Below, piece by piece: positions 55,501-64,000 of a DNA stretch of 64,000 nt (within the stretch, counting starts at the first letter, position 1; every line of letters starts with the position of its first letter). Position numbers and translations under genes: made by a program. Under the pieces are notes generated by a model, which was not told where the DNA came from, made no database searches, and saw only the letters and a program-made list of their open reading frames with translations. The stretch is taken from the NCBI RefSeq assembly GCF_963678635.1, contig NC_087070.1, forward strand, positions 13,953,840 through 14,017,839, in the 5' to 3' direction. Origin of the DNA: Symsagittifera roscoffensis. Lineage: Eukaryota; Xenacoelomorpha; Acoela; Convolutidae.

Positions 55501-56303
55501 TTGTCACGTTCGTTTTTCAGATTAAATTTTGATTAAAAAAAATTTCCAGAAATTTGCGAATTTTGTCCAAAGGATTTTGACTTTCGTGAACTTTTGTACA
55601 AACATGCGTTTACCTTCACTTCATAACGATAGATATAACAGTGAGCGGATTTTTTTGTCGGCTTCTTCCATACGCATTCTGTTGAAGGTCTTAGTTTCTA
55701 TTTTGATTCTGATTTTCTCAGATTCCTTGAATCTTCTCTTTTCCTGTAGGTTTCTACTTATCCGTTCGGCTTTAGCCGTTTTTGAATCATTCAAAAGTTG
55801 AAGCGTTTCTAGTTTCAAAAAATTCAGCGGATTTAGTAAATTATCATTATCGATGTTTTCTTTAGCTATGAATGCCAAGTTGAACATATCCCTCCTTTCT
55901 TCCCATGAGGTAGAGGATCAATCGTGTGCGTTTGCCAGAATAGTGGTTTTCCCCTCATGCTAGATTCGTTTACTGATGACTGCGCCAAAATAAAATATAC
56001 CGATGTTCTAACTAAACTAAGCTTAAAACAAGTTCAAAAAGTAAAGAATAGAGTTCTACTAAACTGTGTGTTATTTCTAACTATCACGCAATAGCCGACA
56101 GAGATTGCTAGCATCACTCAATGTCATAGACGATCTGTTTAATTAAAATATATAGACAAACACAACACACTTCGAGAATATGTCTGTACAAGCAAACAAT
56201 TAAATAGGTTCAGTTTAAAAGTTCAGTTTTTTTGAAGGTTTGTTCACAGATTTTTTGAAAGTTAACTGCATCAACAATAGGCTATTTGATATCTTTTTAG
56301 CAG
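52541..56303. other. Putative intron sequence, no gene called
   Basis: 52570-52660 has GATTATAATCAATTA-type words like those in the 29.3-30.3 kb element. 55621-55887 on minus is open for 88 Lys/Glu-rich codons (LETLQLLNDSKTAKAERISR) and may be a transposon-protein remnant, but it is unrecognised. The rest is AT-rich. The interval ends in a pyrimidine tract and NAGNAG acceptor (TTTTTAGCAG) at 56303. Confidence 0.4.
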
Positions 56304-56552
56304 GTGGAAGTTGATGAACTGGGCGTGGAGGAGGAAGAGGACGAAAACGAAGACAATAACTCCTTGGAAGGCTCTAAGTGCAACTCCCTTGAGGACCAAG
56401 TTCACTCAATTGGGTTTCGCTCATCAGCTAAGAGAGCGGGCGGGGCAAGCACTCAGATGGACACTCTGTTCAAAGTGATCATGCCTATCAGCTTCACAGT
56501 CTGGAACATTGCATTCTTCCTGGCTGTCCGAAAATGGTCAAACGAACAATAG
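56304..56552 (+). CDS. Probable last coding exon: acidic loop plus C-terminal transmembrane helix
   Basis: It begins after the acceptor at 56300 or 56303 (CTTTTTAGCAG, a tandem NAGNAG site that adds or drops one Gln). It is open in phase 0 for 82 codons to TAG. An acidic run (VEEEEDENEDNN) leads to a hydrophobic segment, DTLFKVIMPISFTVWNIAFF, then a short charged tail. Such a helix just before the C-terminus, after a variable cytoplasmic loop, is the TM4 arrangement of Cys-loop receptors. A tail-anchored protein is the main alternative. It is less AT-rich than its neighbours. An AATAAA occurs at 57188-57193. Confidence 0.55.
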   Translation: MEVDELGVEEEEDENEDNNSLEGSKCNSLEDQVHSIGFRSSAKRAGGASTQMDTLFKVIMPISFTVWNIAFFLAVRKWSNEQ

Positions 56553-57870
56553 CACACAAACATCCCAATCGACTCCCACCAACCATGCACGATTTTCAAG
56601 CACCATTTTTTCTGAAATATTTTGTGCTTACAACAAAAAAGTGAATATGATTTTCAATTTACCAAAAATTAGAATAATGATTGATAGGGTATCTCAAATT
56701 TTGAAGTAACTCGACGATGATTGAGGAAGTGAAATAAGCGAGCAGATCAGATTGTTTCCACCTCCTGTTGTGTATTTAGTCGATCACCAAGTCGTGTCTG
56801 ATATGCAAACGAACGAACTCAATCATTCCTTTAAAGCCTTTACCTACTGTTCCGAAAAAATGAACAATATTCATGCTCGACGTGGCGAGGGTTTTTATAC
56901 GCAGACTTTTCGCAAATTTAAAATTTACATGTTTTTTTTAATCATTAGAGATATGTACAAAATGAGTCTAAAAATGAAAAAAATTCTTCGCCAGCAAATT
57001 ATGAATATTTTTGGTTAAATTAAGCGCTTGTTTATAATATTTCTCTTTGTAATTTAATCATTATTACGTCAAAATTGAAATGAGGTAAACAAATTGAAAG
57101 CTTATTTGCTGCTTTTATTCCTAAACTCATGCACAGTATTGTATTCAAGTAGAATTGCCGTCTAACCCGCATTGCAGTTCCATGGATAATAAAGATTACA
57201 TTGCATTTCCGAAGTTTTGAGCCGAATACAGGAAAAAATTGTTGATCTTCATCTTGGCAATTTTGTGATCTTTGCCCCACGTTTACACGTTCACCCCCCT
57301 CGTCCGTGCCCGGCCAAACTTACCTAATCTCCCCAAAATTTGTTCGCTCCGAGGTTGAGGGAAGAGGTTAAACGTGACTACCGTAAACACGCATACCTCC
57401 CATAAACACGCATACCCATAACGAGGAGGCCGACTTTTGGGGCAGGTTATTGCAGGAGAGTGTGCAAGGGGATGAACGTTCTCGTTCGGGTTCTAGATTG
57501 TATGTATTACGTCATCAAAATCAACTCTATGGGTTAAAATTTTGATAAGTTCTCATGCAATAACTTTGCTGAAAAAACTTTGTATCAGTTTGAAACAAGA
57601 GCTTAAAATGATTTGGATGTTTTAAACACCAACGAAATTCGAATTGGCATATATGTTTTAGGGTATCGATTCGGCAAAAACGTTGATATAACTGCAACAA
57701 AGCAGTCTTTGTTGCGCTTTAGTTCAATTTCTTTTTGAAAATAAGTCGGAACAGGAACAGGATTTTCTCCAAAAGAGAACCTTTTTCAAAGAGATCAAGT
57801 TTTCGATAATTGGTCGATTATTTCAACGCTTTTTCCGCAATTTTTTTGTTAAGACTTTCGAGGAAAGTGA
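56553..57870. other. 3' flank of the last exon; no further gene seen
   Basis: Candidate poly(A) signal at 57188. A less AT-rich patch at 57270-57480 has no recognised coding content. Confidence 0.4.
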
Positions 57871-57874
57871 GGAA

Positions 57875-58210
57875 TGTTTCTGCTTGGGGGATTTGATTTT
57901 ATCAATCATTTTCAACTTTTTAACTAAGCAATTTTGACGGAACTTCACTATAGCATCTGAAAAGAAAAATTTCTTGAGCTCCAATTCACAAGAATATTTT
58001 ACCTGCGATCCTTTTTTGTAAAATGATGTGCGTTTGAAAATTGCTAATTTGGCAATTTTGGACAATTAACACGCAATGTGTCGCGTAAGCGGCGGATTAT
58101 TACATTCCAACTTAAATTAAGGGAAACCTTTTGGTTGTATTATGTTAGGATACAAGACGCTATCTACATCGTATTGTCTTTTACATTATCGTGTGGGGAG
58201 AGTTAAAAAA
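57875..58210 (-). mobile_element. Diverged copy of the interspersed repeat
   Basis: Minus-oriented and old. TTTGGACAATTAACACGCAATG and the CGTAAGCGG word remain; both ends are decayed. Confidence 0.6.
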
Positions 58211-59050
58211 ACTCCATTTTTTTGGTTGTTTTGCCAATTTTTAGCAAAAAATCAAATATAGACAAGGATAGCCGGTTCCTGTGCAAGTGGTACAGAGTTT
58301 TTTGACCATAGTCTTTAAAAAACTACAAGATAATTTTTTTCTAATTAGTTTTTCTGCGTGGGGTAATAAAAAAATCTGATGTAAAATTATATTTTAGGCA
58401 TTTTTGACATTCATAGAATTACAGGCATATAAGACATAAAAATTGTTTTAGAAAATTGACTACAAAAAAAAACATAAAAATCCAAAATACTTCCAATTTT
58501 TTTTAAAAATTGTTGTAGGAAATTTTCCATTTTTTTTGAAGTGTTTGGTTCCCAGAATGGAGGAACAAAACTCCAAACATTGTTTTTACTCGTTTTACTT
58601 TAAATGTTTAGTGTTTAAAGTTTAAGTGCTTCCTCAATGCGCTGTTGTAAGCCTGCTCGCTTGCTTTATTTGCTCGAGTTAAGACGAAAATTTAAAAATT
58701 TCAAACCGGTTTTTATCAACACTGGAGAAATTGTTCATAAGTTTTTATTGTCGTGCGAAGCACATCTGAAGGGGCATTATTATGATATATCACTCAACCC
58801 AGTCCATTGATTATTCGTGCTCGCTGGTTTTGCGTTGAAAATAACAAGAAAAAAACTGAAACGCACCGAAATACAAAGTTCCTCCCCATTTCCATTGGTT
58901 GGCACAATTAGCCCTAAAGTGCAGTCGCATCATTCAGGTTTTAGCGTTAATATACGAATAGTCTTGTTTTTCCGATTATTTTTGAAGGAAATAACAGATT
59001 GTGTGTGTTTGGGCTGTTTTTTTTCTTGCTGACAAATAATGACTTTTGCA
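58211..59050. other. No gene seen
   Basis: AT-rich. The frame at 58817-59032 is short and unsupported. Confidence 0.4.
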
Positions 59051-59059
59051 AAACTATTA

Positions 59060-59250
59060 GTATCATTCAAAACGTATTGTATTCCTGAGCTCAAAACTGA
59101 AAAAATATTTCACTTGTGATTTTTTTTTTGTAAAAACAAAAATGGGGGTGTGAAGGATTGCATCAATTAGGTTAAATTACTCTACTCCATAGAAATTGAA
59201 ACGCAATGGGAACATTCAGAGCTTCGCCCTGATACGAGAAGTCTTCTTTC
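59060..59250 (-). mobile_element. Internally deleted copy of the interspersed repeat
   Basis: Keeps both ends (GTATTGTATTCCTGAGCTC at the left, CAGAGCTTCGCCCTGATACG at the right) but lacks the central palindrome region. Confidence 0.7.
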
Positions 59251-60100
59251 AACTTTTTTTAAGCAGTTTTTCAATTCGTATTTTGTTATATGATGCATCT
59301 TATTTTCGGGACGATCTATTTTCTGATTTCTTTAAACATATGAGAACTTGTAAATGAAAAAGAGCTAATTTCGGATTAATTTAACTTCTCCCGCAACCCA
59401 AAGCAGTTGGGGGCGGGGGGATGGAGGTTGGTTTATAGCTTGGCTCTGATCGAGAGTTTCTGGTCAATCAGAGTTTTGCAAATTTAAACGAAATTATATG
59501 CTGCGGTTGAAAATAAAGCATAGCCTATTTCGGAGTGGGGGGGGGGGGAGGGTTATGATGTTAAATTGATCCCTTGATGCTAAGTTGGGGGAGGATCTAG
59601 GATTTTTCAAACAGGGGAGAATTTAGAACGTTTTTCGAAAACTTTGTCAATTTTTTCTGTTCGGTCGACAAAATTGAAAATCCGGGTAATCCCAGAACAC
59701 AATATTTTGCCGAAATTATTTGCGCCGCAGACAAAGTCGAAAAAAATAGCCCAAAAAGCCGTTTTTGGTCACTTTTGGAAAACTTTGACCAAAAAATTGC
59801 GTTTTTTGTGATCACTCCCTTTGTTAATTAGTAGCCTTTTATAGGCGCCTTTAGAAAAAACTTCAGGATTGATCGGCCGAAAATGGATGTCATAAATCAT
59901 ACAAAAGGGTCAAAACCCTGAGTTTTAAAACATGATTGGATTTTTTCCGCTTTTAAAAAGCATTCGCAAGTATAGTTCTTTTCTCATTATTTGAAATCGT
60001 AGCTTCAAAATCTTGCAGACTATTTAACAATATCCATCAAAATCTGCCAGCTAAATATTGAAAGTTTCCTCTACTGAGAAGAAAAGAAACTACACCAAAT
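59251..60100. other. No gene seen; G-runs
   Basis: Contains G-runs at about 59410 and 59538-59550. The minus frame 59597-59815 is unsupported. Confidence 0.4.
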
Positions 60101-60104
60101 TTAA

Positions 60105-60870
60105 ACAAGACTGCTCATATCATGGTGCCTCTTAAGGTCCATGGAGCACTAATAAAACGAAAAAATAGGTGTAAAAAATAGAACTGAGTTTTTTTTCAAC
60201 TTGAGATTTTAATCTAAAAATCATCCCCCCAAATGCCATATAAAGTACAAAGAAAAGGTTTCGCTCGTAGTAACAAATCGGTTATGGCAAATAAATTTTC
60301 TTCGACTAATTTGGAAGCACTGGACACCACGGTTTCAATCCAGCGTGGAAAGAAGCTTGGCTACGCTTTGCCGATGAGGACCGATATGAGGAGACACAAA
60401 ACTTGAAGAAGTATAGTGTGAAAGACTGACCTTATCATGCCAATAAAGATAAAATTTTAAAGAGGATTAATGAATTAAAATCTATTCATAAATTGTTTTC
60501 AATGAAATCCGATTTGTTTTCAACAAATCGGTTATGGCAAATAAATTTTCTTCGACCAATTTGGAACGATTTATAAGACGGAATAAATCTCCGCTTACGC
60601 GTTAATAGCGCGAAATATATCGCGCTTTAATTGTCCCAAATTAACCAAAATTGCAATCTTTAAACCCCGGTAACTTTACAAAAAAAGATCACAGGTGAAA
60701 TATAATTTCCAGTTTAAGCTCAAAACTACAATACCTTTTGAATGATATAAAGTGATTCCATTGAGAAAATGCCAGTTAAAAAGTCGAAATATGTCTGAAA
60801 AAAACCCAACCCGACCACAAATATTCCAATGTTTCGTTACGAAAGTCGGAATAATAACCCATTTTGTCTT
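60105..60870 (+). mobile_element. Interspersed repeat copy with a nested insertion
   Basis: Plus-oriented copy split by about 205 bp of foreign sequence (about 60318-60520). The insertion is flanked by a ~46-bp direct repeat of the host copy (60274-60317 and 60523-60566, beginning AACAAATCGGTTATGGC). The insert contains GGTTTCAATCC, similar to an RNA polymerase III B box, and AATAAAG. Confidence 0.75.
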
Positions 60871-61049
60871 CAAAATTAGATTCATTTCATGCTTGCAATT
60901 ATCAAGCTTCAGTTTACTAAAAAAAATGGGTACGGGCAAAAATTGTGAATATATTTCCTTCCCTTAATTCTTGTGTGTTGGACTAAAAATTCGTGTTTGA
61001 TTTCTGTAAGTCTATCTGTGTTCCAATCATTCGGTTCTTCAAACAAAAC

Positions 61050-61580
61050 AAAATTGCACGTATCAGGGCGAGGTCCTGAACTTTCCGAATCCCTCTTAAA
61101 GTCTATCGAGCAGTAACAACATGAAAAAATTAAATGTAATAAGTAAAAACGAACATTTTTTTAATTTGAGATTTTTGTGAAACTCATCACCCCACACGCC
61201 ATATAAAGTACAAAATGAGAGATTTCGATCCCAGTAAGAAAACGGTTATGGCAAATAAGCCTCCTTCGGCCAATTTGGAACGATTTCTAAGACGGATTAA
61301 ATCTCCCCGCTTACGCGTTAATAGCACGAAATACATCGCGCGTTAATTGACTCAAATTTACCAAAATGGCTTTTTAAAACCCCCATAACGGTACGAAAAA
61401 TGATTCCAGGTGAAACATATTTTCAAATTTAAGCTCAGGACAACAAAGCCTCTTGAATAATATAGAAAAACATTGTCATAGATGGTTAGTGAAAAAGTCA
61501 AAATTTGTCCGAAGATAAAAGCCCACCCCGAACACAGATATTCCGCTAATTTCGTTATGAAAGTCGGAACAATAAGTCTT
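61050..61580 (+). mobile_element. Full copy of the interspersed repeat
   Basis: Plus-oriented. Ordered landmarks: CGTATCAGGGCGAGGTCCTG, CCCCACACGCCATATAAAG, TTATGGCAAATAAGC, CGCTTACGCGTTAATAGC, AAGCTCAGGACAACAAAGCC, GTTATGAAAGTCGGAAC. Confidence 0.85.
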
Positions 61581-61754
61581 TTACTGTTCGGTTTTGCTCA
61601 ACTATTTCCATTCCTTTAATCTTAGCATCTAAACTGCTCAACAGGAGTAAAACGCCAACTCTCTATGAGCTGCAAATGATTTTGAACTGAGTGTTAGCAA
61701 GCTACTGAGTTTTTGGTGATTTTGATAAGATTTATTTAGGGAGGAGTATAAAGT

Positions 61755-62175
61755 TTAAAGAACGTTTTTGTTCCGACTTTTGTCACCTTTTGAATGACTT
61801 TTTTACATCATTCAAAAGGTATTGTTGTCCTGAGCTTAAATTTAAAAAATTATTTTACCTGTGATCATTTTTGTTAAGTTATTGGGGTTTGCCATTTTGG
61901 CCAATTTGGGACAATTAACGCGCGATATATTTCGCGCTATTAACGCGTAATTGGAAAATTAATCCGTCTTAGAATTTTTTCCAAATTGGTTGAAGGAAGC
62001 TTATTTGCCATAATTGATTTGTTTATAGGAGCGAAATCTATCAGTTAGTACTTTATTTGGCTTGTTTTTTTTTGGCTATCACTTAGTACTATATATGTTT
62101 TTTTTTCTACAGTTAATTTTGATGTTGTTACTACTCCATAGACCTTGAAAGGCAGTCGAAACATTCAAGGCATTT
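61755..62175 (-). mobile_element. Copy of the interspersed repeat
   Basis: Minus-oriented, with an intact central palindrome (TTAACGCGCGATATATTTCG) and a disrupted outer end, where CAGTCGAAACATTCAAGGC replaces the hairpin. Confidence 0.8.
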
Positions 62176-62385
62176 GTTCGACTATAGTCTTCGTTCGACC
62201 GTCTTAACTTGCGACGAAAGTTGGACATCGTTAGACCGAGTCGGTCGAATCATGAGTCAAAAACCTCAGCACTGGAAGTCGGTCACCACAACCCCGCTTG
62301 AAAACCAAACAAACAAAAGTTCTTAGATTTATTTAAGAAATGTAGTGGTATTACTTTTGGCAATCGTTGGGTATTCGGACTGAGG

Positions 62386-62585
62386 NNNNNNNNNNNNNNN
62401 NNNNNNNNNNNNNNNNNNNNNNNNNNNNNNNNNNNNNNNNNNNNNNNNNNNNNNNNNNNNNNNNNNNNNNNNNNNNNNNNNNNNNNNNNNNNNNNNNNNN
62501 NNNNNNNNNNNNNNNNNNNNNNNNNNNNNNNNNNNNNNNNNNNNNNNNNNNNNNNNNNNNNNNNNNNNNNNNNNNNNNNNNNNNN
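62386..62585. other. Assembly gap (200 N)
   Basis: 200 N at the left edge of the second satellite, so the true array length is unknown. Confidence 1.
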
Positions 62586-64000
62586 GAGAAAAAAAAATTT
62601 CGACTGTTAGACCGAGAAAAAAATATTTCCACTGTTTGACCGAGAAAAAAAGTTCGACTGCTCGACCGAGAAAAAAACGTTTCGACTGTTCAACTGAGAA
62701 GAAAAAACATTTCGCCTGTTTGACCGAGAAAAAGCATTTCGACTGTTCGACCGAGAAAAAACATTTTGACTGTTCGACCAAGAAAAAAATATTTCCACTG
62801 TTTGACCGAGAAAAAAAGTTCGACTGCTCGACCGAGAAAAAAACGTTTCGACTGTTCAACTGAGAAGAAAAAACATTTCGCCTGTTTGACCGAGAAAAAG
62901 CATTTCGACTGTTCGACCGAGAAAAAACATTTTGACTGTTCGACCAAGAAAAAGAAAACATTTCGACTGTTCGACCGAGAGAAAAACATTTCGACTGTTC
63001 GAATGAGAAAAAAAAACATTTCGACTCTTCGACCAAGAAAAATATTTCGACTGTTTGACTGAGAAAATTTTTTTTCGAATGTTCGACCGAGAGAAAAATT
63101 ATTCCGACTGTTCGACCGTGAAAATACTTTTTGACTTTTCAACCGAGCAAAAAAAAACATTTCGACTATTCGACCGAGAAAAAAAAACATTTCGTCTGTT
63201 CGACCGAGAAAAGAAACTGTTGACTGTTTGACCGAGAAAAAAAAACTTTTTGACTGTTCGACCGAGAAAAAATAATTCGACTGTTAGACCGAGAAAAAAA
63301 TATTTCCACTGTTTGACCGAGAAAAAAAGTTCGACTGCTCGACCGAGAAAAAAACGTTTCGACTGTTCAACTGAGAAGAAAAAACATTTCGCCTGTTTGA
63401 CCGAGAAAAAGCATTTCGACTGTTCGACCGAGAAAAAACATTTTGACTGTTCGACCAAGAAAAAGAAAACATTTCGACTGTTCGACCGAGAGAAAAACAT
63501 TTCGACTGTTCGACTGAGAAAAAAAACATTTCGACTCTTCGACCAAGAAAAATATTTCCACTGTTTGACTGAGAAAAAATTTTTTCGAATGTTCGACCGA
63601 GAGAAAAATTATTCCGACTGTTCGACCGTGAAAATACTTTTTGACTTTTCAACCGAGCAAAAAAAAACATTTCGACTGTTCGACCGAGAAAAAAAAAACA
63701 TTTCGTCTGTTCGACCGAGAAAAGAAACTGTTGACTGTTTGACCGAGAAAAAAAAATTTCGACTGTTCGACCGAGAAAAATTCTCTCGACTGTTCCACCG
63801 AGAAAAATAAACATTCCACTATTTCGACTGTTTGACCGAGAAAAAAAAAACATTTCGACTGTTCGACAGAGAAAAAAAAATTTCGACTGTTCGACCGAGA
63901 AAAAAACATTTCGACTGTTCGACCGATAAAAAACTATTCGGCTGTTCGACCGAGAAAAAAACATTTCGACTGTTTGACCAAGAAAAAAAACATTTCGACT
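62586..64000. repeat. Second satellite, ~27-28-bp monomer
   Basis: Tandem TTTCGACTGTTCGACCGAG followed by an A-run and CA. Higher-order structure of about 510 bp: the series beginning TATTTCCACTGTTTGACCG occurs at about 62622, 62789 and 63299, and 62789-63298 is repeated from 63299. It runs off the window. Long minus-strand frames rich in FFSVEQSKC are repeat artefacts. Confidence 0.95.

Noticed and set aside
62329-63964. Long frames of FFSVEQSKC-type repeats
   Set aside because: Translation of the second satellite and of an N gap.
1-64000. tRNA or rRNA genes
   Set aside because: I saw no cloverleaf with both A and B boxes and no rRNA core words. The B-box-like word near 60340 stands alone.

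Overview
This is metazoan (probably invertebrate) nuclear DNA: AT-rich and repeat-dominated, with GT-AG splice signals, satellites, microsatellites, a LINE fragment and Polinton/Maverick-type elements. I cannot name the species. There are two 200-base assembly gaps (41045-41244 and 62386-62585).

Layout. (1) About 475-7180 is a satellite with a 22-bp monomer (core TTTCGACCGTGCTCGAG) and higher-order repeats. (2) 7181-23931 is a complete 16.75-kb Polinton-like element inserted into that satellite. Its termini are AGTAGTAGAT inverted repeats and it is flanked by a 6-bp duplication, TTCGAC; removing the element and one TTCGAC restores an ordinary monomer. (3) 23938-27150 is the rest of the satellite, interrupted by a 1.1-kb inverted-repeat element. 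(4) 28322-28561 looks like a first exon with a signal peptide, and 56304-56552 like a last exon ending in a transmembrane segment. Both splice in phase 0 and may belong to one gene, possibly of the Cys-loop receptor type. (5) Between them lie a palindromic AT element, a dead LINE reverse transcriptase, a decayed second Polinton (capsid remnant near 35 kb, polymerase remnant near 39 kb), microsatellites, a ~29-bp minisatellite and a tandem array of a ~510-bp interspersed repeat. (6) 57-62 kb holds more copies of that repeat. (7) 62586-64000 is a second satellite whose core resembles the first.

The Polinton-like element is the main item of interest. It carries a protein-primed family B DNA polymerase (zinc fingers, exonuclease, palm motifs) broken by two frameshifts, a duplicated pair of small acidic genes, a 198-residue unknown gene, a possible PC4-like gene with a nonsense codon, and a separate 75-residue zinc-finger gene resembling the polymerase N-terminus. 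I see no capsid, ATPase, protease or integrase gene.

Its promoters are packed with perfect host transcription-factor sites: six TGACGTCA (CREB/ATF), ten CC(A/T)6GG (SRF), one AP-1 site, a four-unit heat-shock element and arrays of CTGATTGG (NF-Y). This is the composition of host immediate-early promoters, and it suggests that expression was tied to host growth or stress signalling.
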